48,090 nucleotides of DNA from an uncultured Bacilli bacterium. GTDB taxonomy: Bacteria > Bacillota_I > Bacilli_A > RF39 > UBA660. The notes beneath the pieces were generated by a model that was given only the letters and a program-made list of their open reading frames with translations, was not told the DNA's origin and made no database searches. Where the stretch lies: the NCBI GenBank assembly GCA_947588895.1, contig CANQBF010000003.1, positions 1 to 48,090 on the forward strand, in the 5' to 3' direction. The translations under genes were made by a program, and so were the position numbers. Below, piece after piece: positions 16,520-23,639 of this stretch (position 1 is its first letter; every line of letters begins with the position of its first letter).

Positions 16520-16546
16520 GACACTCTATCAATGCTGAAGAGTGTC
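16520..16546 (+). terminator. terminator of the candidate antitoxin RNA
   Basis: GACACTCT (16520-16527) pairs perfectly with AGAGTGTC (16539-16546) over an 11-base loop and is followed on the plus strand by TATTTTTTTATT. Its right arm reaches the first base of the toxin stop codon on the other strand. Confidence 0.8.
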
Positions 16547-16638
16547 TATTTTTTTATTGCTAGCACCAATAAGGTAGAAAGTAGCAAAATGATAGAAATA
16601 AGCTTTAGAACTTTTATAATAAAAGCCTTAATATTCAT
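16546..16638 (-). CDS. candidate type I toxin, 30-residue hydrophobic peptide
   Basis: A small gene running from ATG 16636-16638 to TAG 16546-16548. The product is 30 residues: M-N-I-K at the start, a core of Ile, Leu, Val, Ala, Ser and Thr (~13-28, including LISIILLLSTLLVLAI), with Lys at 4, 9, 12, 29 and 30. That is the profile of a membrane-inserting type I toxin (Fst, TxpA, BsrG and similar); there is no close match that I recognise. A full AAAGGAGG (16649-16656) lies 10 bases upstream and is sequestered in a hairpin. It has its own promoter (16705-16733) and terminator (16475-16498), and a convergent antisense RNA covers its 3' end. It lies between tRNA-Cys and an ankyrin-like gene. It could alternatively be an unrelated small membrane peptide. 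Confidence 0.75.
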   Translation of the reverse strand: MNIKAFIIKVLKLISIILLLSTLLVLAIKK

Positions 16639-16648
16639 TAATATCTAA

Positions 16649-16674
16649 CCTCCTTTCTTTTTCAAGATTGGAGG
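16649..16674 (-). promoter_or_regulatory. hairpin masking the toxin ribosome binding site
   Basis: In the mRNA, CCTCC (16674-16670) pairs with GGAGG of the Shine-Dalgarno (16653-16649), and TCTT with AAGA inside on a GAAA tetraloop, separated by an AA/AA internal loop. The same CCTC can instead pair with GAGG near the mRNA 3' end, giving two exclusive folds. Confidence 0.65.
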
Positions 16675-16704
16675 ACGACACTCACATCAAACGTTCCTAA
16701 TAAA

Positions 16705-16733
16705 ATTATATATCATAAACAAATATTAAACAA
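16705..16733 (-). promoter_or_regulatory. promoter of the candidate toxin gene
   Basis: Read leftwards: TTGTTT (16733-16728), 17-base spacer, perfect TATAAT (16710-16705). Predicted start A16698 gives a 5' leader of about 60 bases. From here to 16898 no gene is seen, only A/T-rich sequence ending in the ribosome binding site of the next gene. Confidence 0.7.
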
Positions 16734-16898
16734 GCGAACAAATAAAAACTATAATATTTATTTTAAAATTTATACTTTAAATCAAGTGTTTATTTCAAAA
16801 TAGCAAAGGATATTCTAAATATTTATAAATAAATGTTTCATAAATTATAAAAATATAATATACTATTACTTGCAATAGAAATTTTTTGGGAGGAATTT

Positions 16899-17609
16899 AT
16901 GGAAATTATAGATATTTTAAAAAAATATAAAGAAGATAAATTAATTAAAATGATTCACAAAAATAAATTAAATATTAATTTAGAAGAATTACTTATTGAA
17001 AGTGTTAATTTAGGATATAATAAGTTAAGTAATTATTTAATTGATAAAGGTATATCATATGAATATATTAATAAGTTAGATTTTGATTGTTATTTAATGG
17101 CTGTATATCGTGGAAATATTAATATTGTAAAAAATTTAATGACAAAAGGATTGAATTTATATAAAAAATATAATATTGATAATAATGATGTATATGCTAT
17201 TAGTTATGTTATAGATTTAGAAACTTTTAAGTTTTTTGAGAGTCAAAAATTACCAAATGATATTTTTAATAAATGTATTAAAAAAATAGTTTATAATACT
17301 ATATATTCTCATAATATAGAATTATTATCTTATTTAATTGATAATTATCATATCGATATTACCAAATTTGTTTATAAAATAGAAAATAAAAATTATAATA
17401 TTTTAGATAAAACAAAAGAATATTTGGATAATATGCTTGAAATAGAAAAAAGAAAAAGAGAAATGACATATTTTATAGATAGTATCTTTAGTGATAAAAA
17501 ATATTCTAAAGAAATCAAAATAGCTTTTGATAAATTAAAAGAAATTGAAAAAGAAAATGATGAATTAAAACAATATTATCAATTTATAGAAAAACAATTT
17601 AAAAATTAA
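16899..17609 (+). CDS. degenerate ankyrin-repeat protein
   Basis: A 236-residue cytoplasmic protein. AVYRGNINIVKNLMTKGLNL (~68-87) is a clear ankyrin helix-turn-helix repeat, and weaker copies precede and follow it (SVNLGYNKLSNYLIDKGI ~31-48; IYSHNIELLSYLIDNYHI ~138-155). The C-terminal ~60 residues are charged and coiled-coil-like (IEKRKREMTYFI; KLKEIEKENDELKQYYQFIE). Ankyrin repeats bind proteins; the partner is unknown. The start ATG follows GGGAGG by 7 bases. It sits beside the candidate toxin-antitoxin locus in an accessory stretch and has no obvious operon partner. Confidence 0.75.
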   Translation: MEIIDILKKYKEDKLIKMIHKNKLNINLEELLIESVNLGYNKLSNYLIDKGISYEYINKLDFDCYLMAVYRGNINIVKNLMTKGLNLYKKYNIDNNDVYAISYVIDLETFKFFESQKLPNDIFNKCIKKIVYNTIYSHNIELLSYLIDNYHIDITKFVYKIENKNYNILDKTKEYLDNMLEIEKRKREMTYFIDSIFSDKKYSKEIKIAFDKLKEIEKENDELKQYYQFIEKQFKN

Positions 17610-17611
17610 AA

Positions 17612-17635
17612 AAGCAAAAATTTATTTTCTTGCTT
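17612..17635 (-). terminator. weak terminator after the 17664 gene
   Basis: AAGCAA (17612-17617) pairs with TTGCTT (17630-17635); on the minus strand the stem is followed by TTTTTAATTTTT. Confidence 0.5.
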
Positions 17636-17663
17636 ACCTATAAACTTAAATAAATAATTATAT

Positions 17664-18209
17664 CTATCTAGATTTTCCATTAGATACGTTATCTTTTAAA
17701 GAATTCTGTATCTCTCTAACATCAAAAACATTTGTTATCAAAGACATAGGTATAGGATTCTTAGTCCCTGATGATTTAAAATGTTTAACAGATGGGTCAT
17801 ATGCTAAACGATTACCATTATCAAAGGAAGGTATAAAATAATCTTTATAAGCTGGACATTCTAAAATAATATAACCATATTGTAATGATACTCCACCTAA
17901 AAACCAATTAACACCCTTATTATTATAAAATTTTTGACCATTTTCTTCATATTCTTGATATTCATCATCAATAACATTTCCTACAATAAACCCTAACTCT
18001 AAATAATGTTTATATGTTTCTTCACTAACAGCCCTATAACAATGGTCAGGTTTTAACTTATAGTTACCTATTTCTTTAATAGTATGGTCTCTTTCTGCAA
18101 TCATCTTTTCTTTTGGAGATAATGATTCACCACGTATTATTTTCTCTTGAACTTCTCTTAAACTTTTATCACTAGATAATGGTATAGTTTGAACATTATA
18201 TAAATCCAT
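17664..18209 (-). CDS. hypothetical protein, second gene of a pair
   Basis: A 181-residue soluble protein, family not recognised. The segment HCYRAVSEETYKHYLELGFI (~57-76) and the later GVNWFLGG and ILECPAYKDYFIPSFDNG give an alpha/beta impression; a Tyr-Arg near the start of a fold with a following Ser/Thr-rich helix recalls ADP-ribosyltransferase-like toxins, but the resemblance is loose. GTGAGG supports the start ATG. It lies 20 bases after the 18230 gene and is surely co-transcribed with it; in accessory regions such pairs can be effector and partner, which is only a suggestion here. Confidence 0.7.
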   Translation of the reverse strand: MDLYNVQTIPLSSDKSLREVQEKIIRGESLSPKEKMIAERDHTIKEIGNYKLKPDHCYRAVSEETYKHYLELGFIVGNVIDDEYQEYEENGQKFYNNKGVNWFLGGVSLQYGYIILECPAYKDYFIPSFDNGNRLAYDPSVKHFKSSGTKNPIPMSLITNVFDVREIQNSLKDNVSNGKSR

Positions 18210-18229
18210 ATTAACCTCACTTAATTTTA

Positions 18230-18769
18230 CTATTTATATTTTCTCAAATTTAAATTATATTTATTATCTTCAAATAATAGATGAACCAAAGGATAAGGTA
18301 ATCCAACACTTTTCTTAAATTTATCAACAATGACTTCATTTAAGTCATCTAAAAGAATTAATTCATCAATACAATCTGAATCTTCTAATTCTTTTATCTT
18401 TTTATACTTTTTGTTAAATAACCATTGCATGGATAAGATATTATTTTCTTCAGTTATATAAAATAATGTTGGTTCTCCAAATTTTTGACTTAATATTAAA
18501 TAAAAGTCACTCAATACTGATAATTTTTCTTTTACAGTTTTGTTATCTAAATTACTACCTATATTTAATTTTAAATAATTATTTTTATTATAATCAAACG
18601 AAAAACCAATTTCATTAGACATTAATTCATTATTAATATCTAAAAAGTATTTACCACTTATATGTGGTTTATTAATACTGTCAACAAATATAATTTTTTT
18701 TCCTAATATTTTTTTTAATTCAATTGCTATTGCATAAGAATTATATGGTACTACATTTTTATGTTGCAA
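18230..18769 (-). CDS. hypothetical protein, first gene of a pair
   Basis: A 179-residue soluble protein, family not recognised; mixed alpha/beta look, with no signal peptide or transmembrane helix. It starts at TTG 18769: a perfect AAAGGAGG stands 7 bases upstream and no ATG is near. It is followed after 20 bases by the 17664 gene, forming a two-gene operon. Acidic DSDCIDELILLDDLNE (~129-144) might be a protein interaction face. Confidence 0.7.
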   Translation of the reverse strand: MQHKNVVPYNSYAIAIELKKILGKKIIFVDSINKPHISGKYFLDINNELMSNEIGFSFDYNKNNYLKLNIGSNLDNKTVKEKLSVLSDFYLILSQKFGEPTLFYITEENNILSMQWLFNKKYKKIKELEDSDCIDELILLDDLNEVIVDKFKKSVGLPYPLVHLLFEDNKYNLNLRKYK

Positions 18770-18836
18770 AATAATACCTCCTTTATAAAAACTTTCTTTA
18801 GAACGTATTATACAATAAATTACATCATTGTGTAAA

Positions 18837-19151
18837 TTATTTTTTTAAATCTTTTACTTCTTTTTTTAAATTTTTAATTTCTTTTTTATAATTTTTTATA
18901 TCTTTCTTAGAAACATAATCATAATCTTTATATTTTTCATAATTAACATCTGTATTATATCTAATCAAAACTAAAAATAATATAGAATTTATAAATGCAC
19001 ATATACAAGATATACTTATTACAATAATTTGTAATGATTCATACAAATTAATTTTTTTTAAAATAAAACTAATAGATACATTTATAAGACCAATTATAAA
19101 CAATATTAAAACAATAGAAGTTAATATATTATAAATTCTATCTTTTTTCAT
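18837..19151 (-). CDS. small hypothetical membrane protein
   Basis: 104 residues with two transmembrane helices (~9-30 and ~41-63) and a Lys/Glu-rich heptad-like tail (~80-104, IKNLKKEVKDLKK) that is likely to be cytoplasmic and perhaps coiled. Family not recognised. The start ATG follows a weak GGTG. No close operon partner. Confidence 0.65.
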   Translation of the reverse strand: MKKDRIYNILTSIVLILFIIGLINVSISFILKKINLYESLQIIVISISCICAFINSILFLVLIRYNTDVNYEKYKDYDYVSKKDIKNYKKEIKNLKKEVKDLKK

Positions 19152-19242
19152 TTAAACACCAACTCTTATTCTTATTATAACATTATAATTTTAATTTATT
19201 GCTTTTTTTACTTTAATATTTAAAATTTAACGTCAAATGAAA

Positions 19243-19262
19243 AAGATAACAATTGTTACCTT
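19243..19262 (-). terminator. terminator of the aminopeptidase gene
   Basis: A near-perfect 20-base palindrome around TAACAATTGTTA overlapping the stop codon; the minus strand continues CTTTTTC. Confidence 0.5.
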
Positions 19263-20451
19263 ATATTATTAGATTACCATTTTTCATAATAGTAATCCTT
19301 CCATCTTTAGTATCAGCATCAATTTGCATATCTTTTGTACCTATCATAAAATCAACATGATTTTGACATTTATTAATTCCTATTTTATCTAATTCTTCTG
19401 GTGTTTTTTTAATACCATCTTGAATACATTCTAAAAATCCCATACCTAGAGCTAAATGACAAGAGGCATTTTCATCTAAAAGTGTTGTATTAAAACAAAT
19501 ATTAGTTTTAGAAATAGGTGAATCATAATCTACTAAAGCTGCTTCTCCTAAGAATTTCATTCCTTTTTCACTTTCTAATATTTCCTTTAAAATATCTTCT
19601 CCTTCTTTAGCTTTAAAATCAATTACTTTTCCTTTTTCAAATTTCAAATAAAATTCATCAATTATTTTTCCATTATAAATTAATGGTTTAGAACTATAGA
19701 CTATACCATTTGTTTGATGATAATCAGGTGTCGTAAATATTTCATAACTAGGTATATTAACAATAACATCGCCTTCTTCAGCATTTTGCCATCTAGCCTT
19801 TTCAGGAATAGCAACTTCTAAATTAGTACCTAAAGAATTAGAATAATATAATTTAGAAATTTCTAAATTATTTAATTTTTCTTTTTTCTTTTCTTGGGAT
19901 TTTAAAAAAGTATCCCAATTTTTAACTGCATTACCTTCAAGCATACATAAATTACTTAAAACATTCCAAAATTCTTGCATTGAATCTTTACTATCAGGAA
20001 ACAAAGAATCAGCCCAATACTTATTTGGAACTGCTGCTATACACCAAGGAATAATACCTTTACCTTGATATTCTCGATATAATGGTTTTGTTTCTAAACA
20101 AATTTTAGATTTTAATGCAACTTTATCACTATCGACATCAGTCATTAAATTTGGAATTTCACTACAAATCATTAAGAAAGATGCTTTCTTTTTAGCATAT
20201 TTATCCCACATATGAGAATTAAATAAAGGATTATCTTTTATTTCATCTAAAGTAGATGTTTTTAAAATATCATGAATTTGAAAAATATTAGTAACATCTA
20301 AATAAATATCATCAATACCTTTAGATTTAGCATAACTGACTAATTTTTCAATAAAATCATTGTTAATCTTATCATAACTAATAAATAATGAATTTCCCTT
20401 TTGTAATCTTAAACAACCATCAACTAATAACTTAATATATTCAGTTTCCAT
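19261..20451 (-). CDS. M29-family aminopeptidase (PepS/AmpS-like)
   Basis: A 396-residue metallo-aminopeptidase that releases N-terminal residues from peptides in the cytoplasm. Family hallmarks are visible in order: N-terminal LQKGNSLFI domain, EGDVIVNIPSYEIFTTPD with the catalytic Glu, the FLGEAALVDYDSPIS block, ENASCHLALGMGF with a metal-ligand His, and HVDFMIG near the C-terminus with His and Asp ligands. Length matches the family (~400-410). The start ATG follows GGTGAT. It is 24 bases downstream of the XRE regulator gene and probably read with it. Confidence 0.93.
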   Translation of the reverse strand: METEYIKLLVDGCLRLQKGNSLFISYDKINNDFIEKLVSYAKSKGIDDIYLDVTNIFQIHDILKTSTLDEIKDNPLFNSHMWDKYAKKKASFLMICSEIPNLMTDVDSDKVALKSKICLETKPLYREYQGKGIIPWCIAAVPNKYWADSLFPDSKDSMQEFWNVLSNLCMLEGNAVKNWDTFLKSQEKKKEKLNNLEISKLYYSNSLGTNLEVAIPEKARWQNAEEGDVIVNIPSYEIFTTPDYHQTNGIVYSSKPLIYNGKIIDEFYLKFEKGKVIDFKAKEGEDILKEILESEKGMKFLGEAALVDYDSPISKTNICFNTTLLDENASCHLALGMGFLECIQDGIKKTPEELDKIGINKCQNHVDFMIGTKDMQIDADTKDGRITIMKNGNLII

Positions 20452-20475
20452 TTAATCACCAATATTATTATATCC

Positions 20476-20718
20476 TTAAAGAAAAAATTTATCAATTCTC
20501 GTATCTAAAACTACTGAAATCTTATATAAAGTATTAATTGAACAACCAACTTTACCTTTTTTAAATTCTAATCTTCTCACAAAATCATAAGAAAGACCAA
20601 TATCTACTGCTAATTGCTCTTGGGTTATACCAGCTTTTAACCGATATTTTTTAATATTTTTAGAAATTCTCTTTTTTATATCATTTTTAAACTCAAAATC
20701 TCTTGGAAATGTTGCCAT
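20476..20718 (-). CDS. XRE-family transcriptional regulator
   Basis: An 80-residue single-domain helix-turn-helix protein. Residues ~22-75 fit the Xre/Cro fold: KYRLKAGITQEQLAVDIGLS, then YDFVRRLEFKKGK for the recognition helix region, and INTLYKISVVLDTRIDKFF. It has no extra sensor domain. It precedes pepS by 24 bases and is divergent from a small reading frame at 20810; the shared spacer carries two direct ATGTCCGGTA boxes that are its likely operators. Confidence 0.92.
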   Translation of the reverse strand: MATFPRDFEFKNDIKKRISKNIKKYRLKAGITQEQLAVDIGLSYDFVRRLEFKKGKVGCSINTLYKISVVLDTRIDKFFL

Positions 20719-20757
20719 AATATATCACCAACTACATTTTTGCATTGAAAAATCAAA

Positions 20758-20794
20758 ATGTCCGGTAACTATTATGTCCGGTATATGATATAAT
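20758..20794 (+). promoter_or_regulatory. tandem ATGTCCGGTA operator boxes and extended -10 promoter
   Basis: ATGTCCGGTA occurs at 20758-20767 and 20774-20783, a 16-bp period that places both boxes close to one face of the helix. The boxes overlap the -35 region of a promoter with an extended -10, TGATATAAT (20786-20794), directed at the small gene at 20810. The GC-rich core is striking in this A/T-rich DNA. The neighbouring XRE protein is the likely ligand. Confidence 0.6.
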
Positions 20795-20809
20795 ATTCAT
20801 GGAGGTATT

Positions 20810-20968
20810 ATGGAAGGATTAACTGTTTATTATAAAAAAGTAATAAAAAGAGTTGAAAAAAGATACAACTTAATGTGTATCCTTTATAATATAACAAAAT
20901 TAAAATATTTTAAGAAGAAAAAATATATATATAACAAATTATTAATATATTGTTATAAACTATTATAA
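20810..20968 (+). CDS. candidate small basic protein, divergent from XRE gene
   Basis: A 52-residue frame starting at ATG 20810 behind GGAGG (20801-20805, only 4 bases away), with an extended -10 promoter just upstream. The product is rich in Lys, Tyr and Ile (MEGLTVYYKKVIKRVEKRYN at the N-terminus, then LKYFKKKKYIYNKLLIYCYK) and strongly basic. The second half is low-complexity and could be chance. Position and promoter suggest a gene controlled by the XRE regulator. No family recognised. Confidence 0.45.
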   Translation: MEGLTVYYKKVIKRVEKRYNLMCILYNITKLKYFKKKKYIYNKLLIYCYKLL

Positions 20969-20970
20969 TA

Positions 20971-22575
20971 TTATTTTAATCTAATTAAATATTCTTTATT
21001 TCTTATAATAAATGCTAAATATGCTGTATCAACTTCATTAACTTTATTTGTTGTTTCAACAATTATTTTATTATTTAAATTACTTGGTGTAACATAATAA
21101 ACATCAGCATACTTTTCTTCATTATTTTCAATATATTTAACTTTAGCAAAATTTTCTACTATATTTTTTATACTTGTATTTTCTGTATAGAAAGAACTAG
21201 TAGTATCAAGTGACAAAGTATAATCAAATACCATTAATGTTGTATTATTTTTGGTATTATCTATTTTAACTTGATTAATATAATTATCACATTTATTAAA
21301 TCTAGTACAAAATTCATAAGTATATGTATATTTATCAGTTATTTCTAAATTAGATAATTTTAATTTAGTATTTTTTAAATTTGAACTAACAAAATTAATT
21401 TCATTACCTAAATCATACATTCCTTCTACTCGGGGTCTATCAATTACTACAGGATTAATACTAACATAATTATATTTACCAACAATTTCATCTTTAGATG
21501 TAGTTAGTCCTCCATCAATTTTTATTCGATAATTCTTTTTAATTTCATTATCACTTATTTCATATACTAATGAATAAGTATTTTGAGATTTTTTAGCTAT
21601 TGTACTTCCCGTTAAATTTCTCGCATAATCAATAAAATATACTCCTTTATCAAATATTGGATATCTAGTTTCTTTATTAACTTCTAATCTAAATCTATTA
21701 AAATCTAATTTTTGTAATTTATCACTATTATTTTCTATATATAATTTAACAACTACATAATATTTATTATTTATTTTATCTCCATTATAATCTAAATTAG
21801 TTACAATACTATCTTGTATCTTATAATTAATTCCTAAATTACTAAAATAATCTCCTTGATTAAATAAACCATTCATATTTTTTGGTAAATTATTATATAT
21901 TACAACTACTAAAATTATAGATGTTATAATAGCAATTATTGTAAATACAAATTTATTTTCTTTAACATAATAAATAAACTCTCTAAAGAATCTTCTAACA
22001 TTTCTTTGTAATTTAACTGTATCCCCTTTAAATGTTAATTCAAATTCTTCATTATCTTTATTTTCTATTTCAAGATTTTTTAAATCTTGTTTAAAATTAT
22101 ATTTATCAATATTTATACCTAAACCTTGCATTACAAATAATACCAATAAAGGCAATTGAGGTATAAATATAATCATAGTAATATCTCGATATAATCTTGC
22201 AACTTCAGTTGTAATATAATTGGTTTCAATTGAAACCATAGTATTTTTTACAAGTATTACTCCAATAAATAATAATATATAATATCCAATTGCTAATATA
22301 TAACTTTTTGGCTTTTTCTTTTTATAGATAAATAATATTAGCATACCAGCAAGACCAATTAAAATAAAAATTAAAGCTAAATATACAAAAATATCAATAT
22401 ATTCTGATGAAAAACCAGGATAATAATTACCCGAAAAATTATTCTTCAAATATTGATTAAAAAAACCTATAATTCGATAATATTTATATGTTATAAAGCC
22501 AGCTAAAAATGCTAATATTATATGTATTAGTCTAAAATGTTTAATTAAAAATGCATATGGCTTTCTTAATATCAT
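20971..22575 (-). CDS. hypothetical multi-helix membrane protein
   Basis: 534 residues with about five transmembrane helices (~15-34, 60-84, 92-110, 132-150, 208-227), a cytoplasmic charged loop (~155-205), and a large C-terminal extracytoplasmic part (~230-534). The latter looks beta-rich; KYYVVVKLYIENNSDKLQKL and RFRLEVNKETRYPIFD resemble the immunoglobulin-like DUF4352 type of surface domain, a tentative reading. Function unknown. The start ATG follows AGGAGAG. Its 3' end lies 2 bases past the end of the convergent small frame at 20810, with no clear terminator between. Confidence 0.75.
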   Translation of the reverse strand: MILRKPYAFLIKHFRLIHIILAFLAGFITYKYYRIIGFFNQYLKNNFSGNYYPGFSSEYIDIFVYLALIFILIGLAGMLILFIYKKKKPKSYILAIGYYILLFIGVILVKNTMVSIETNYITTEVARLYRDITMIIFIPQLPLLVLFVMQGLGINIDKYNFKQDLKNLEIENKDNEEFELTFKGDTVKLQRNVRRFFREFIYYVKENKFVFTIIAIITSIILVVVIYNNLPKNMNGLFNQGDYFSNLGINYKIQDSIVTNLDYNGDKINNKYYVVVKLYIENNSDKLQKLDFNRFRLEVNKETRYPIFDKGVYFIDYARNLTGSTIAKKSQNTYSLVYEISDNEIKKNYRIKIDGGLTTSKDEIVGKYNYVSINPVVIDRPRVEGMYDLGNEINFVSSNLKNTKLKLSNLEITDKYTYTYEFCTRFNKCDNYINQVKIDNTKNNTTLMVFDYTLSLDTTSSFYTENTSIKNIVENFAKVKYIENNEEKYADVYYVTPSNLNNKIIVETTNKVNEVDTAYLAFIIRNKEYLIRLK

Positions 22576-22638
22576 ATCTAGTCTCTCCTAGTATAATTTT
22601 ATCAAAAATATCATCTATTGTAAATTAATTTAAACAAA

Positions 22639-22658
22639 AAACTAGAAGACTCTAGTTT
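22639..22658 (-). terminator. terminator of the LysM gene
   Basis: AAACTAGA (22639-22646) pairs with TCTAGTTT (22651-22658) on a 4-base loop; on the minus strand TTTTTTG follows. It lies 4 bases past the stop at 22662. Confidence 0.8.
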
Positions 22659-22661
22659 CTA

Positions 22662-23111
22662 TTATTTTTTATTAACTAATAATTGACCTTCCATTAAGTA
22701 AATAGTCTTATTTTCATCTAAAAATTTATCTTTAGTTGTATTAAATACTTTTATAACTTCATCCATTGTATCGCCCTCAGCAGTTATATAATAAGAATAA
22801 TTACTTTTTGGAATTAATATCGTTTGATTTGGATATATATAATCATCATTTTTAAGTCCATTTAAACTAGCAAGTAATTCAGGATTAATATTATACTTCC
22901 TAGCAATAGCATATAAATTATCCCCTTTTTCTACAACATAATAATTAAAATAATCTTTACTTTCTTTAGGAACAATTAATTCCATATTTTCTCTTAATCC
23001 ATCAATATAATATAAGTTATTTAAATCTTGTAAAACTTTAACACTAGTATTATATTTTTGAGCTATACTTGATAAAGTATCTCCTCTTGTTACACGATAA
23101 CTTTCAAACAT
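22662..23111 (-). CDS. three-LysM-domain protein without signal peptide
   Basis: 149 residues made almost entirely of LysM peptidoglycan/chitin-binding modules: YRVTRGDTLSSIAQKYNTSV (~5-24), YYVVEKGDNLYAIARKYNIN (~57-76) and a diverged third, YYITAEGDTMDEVIKVFNTT (~106-125). No signal peptide is present. LysM proteins without export signals are known as spore-coat components (SafA, SpoVID) in Bacillota, which would fit with the collagen-like protein at 14440, but no sporulation gene is seen here. The start ATG follows GGTGG. Confidence 0.85.
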   Translation of the reverse strand: MFESYRVTRGDTLSSIAQKYNTSVKVLQDLNNLYYIDGLRENMELIVPKESKDYFNYYVVEKGDNLYAIARKYNINPELLASLNGLKNDDYIYPNQTILIPKSNYSYYITAEGDTMDEVIKVFNTTKDKFLDENKTIYLMEGQLLVNKK

Positions 23112-23157
23112 TTTTCCACCTCTAATATAAGGTATGAAAAAGTTAAAAATGTGTTAT

Positions 23158-23592
23158 TTAATTATCTTTTTTATATTCCTTTTTAGCTTTCATCATAAAT
23201 TCTGAAATTACTGTTTCGATTTCATCTAATGCATTTTTAGATACATTAGAAAGAATAACTTTCTCTTTTACAGTATCAATAGTAATTTTACCCCAATTAA
23301 GACCTCTAAAAATTTCCATGTCATTATATAAATCTGGAGTTATAGAATATAAAAAGCTTCCCCATATTAATCTTTTATGACCAAGTAATATTCTTTTATT
23401 AGTTAATGCGATTACAAAAGTATTAAATAATTCCGTAAATTTTTCATTTTTTTGAGCACAAAAGGCATATAAAACTTCTTCATCAGGATTTAAATAATCA
23501 TCAACAACTTGAGCATGTTTTTTAATTCTCCATGCAATTGTACTTTGATATTTATTTTGAAATTCCATAACTTTGTCTAATACTTTTCCCAT
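23158..23592 (-). CDS. bacterial PH-domain protein
   Basis: A 144-residue protein; residues ~35-135 read as a bacterial pleckstrin-homology (bPH/YokE-like) domain: LNPDEEVLYAFCAQ, then FVIALTNKRILLGHKRLIWG, SITPDLYNDMEIFRGLNWGKITIDT and VILSNVSKNALDEIETVISEF. Its function is unknown in most bacteria. ATG 23592 is chosen because AGGTGA lies 8 bases upstream; an in-frame GTG at 23604 falls inside that site. No transmembrane helix. Confidence 0.8.
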   Translation of the reverse strand: MGKVLDKVMEFQNKYQSTIAWRIKKHAQVVDDYLNPDEEVLYAFCAQKNEKFTELFNTFVIALTNKRILLGHKRLIWGSFLYSITPDLYNDMEIFRGLNWGKITIDTVKEKVILSNVSKNALDEIETVISEFMMKAKKEYKKDN

Positions 23593-23639
23593 ATTTAAAT
23601 TCACCTACCAACATTATATAATTTTTTTGTTTTTTTAGC

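Larger units (their letters stand above)
16444..16555 (+). ncRNA. candidate antisense (antitoxin) RNA
   Basis: A predicted RNA of about 112 bases, from the promoter at 16409-16437 to the terminator at 16520-16546 plus T-run. It begins with a small hairpin (GCAA with TTGC), contains the 16475-16498 stem, and ends in an 8-bp terminator stem. It runs convergently to the small hydrophobic gene at 16546-16638 and is complementary to about 90 bases of that gene's mRNA: stop codon, 3' untranslated region and terminator. This is the convergent, 3'-overlapping layout of txpA/ratA and bsrG/SR4. Transcription itself is predicted, not observed. Confidence 0.6.
16472..16697. repeat. inverted repeat bracketing the toxin gene (mRNA 5'-3' pairing)
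   Basis: The arm 16472-16504 is an imperfect inverted copy of 16670-16697. In the leftward mRNA, the first bases GGAACGTTTGA pair with TTGAATGTTCC at its 3' end (11 bp, three G-U), and GTGAGTGTCG pairs with CGACATTCAC (10 bp, one G-U), continued by CCTC with GAGG after a one-base bulge. The predicted transcript start (A16698) and terminator U-run lie immediately outside the arms. Such long-range 5'-3' pairing is typical of type I toxin mRNAs. Confidence 0.7.

Noticed and set aside
16321..16900. Integrated prophage or integrative element at tRNA-Cys
   Set aside because: No integrase, no phage structural genes and no direct repeat of the tRNA 3' end were found in the window.
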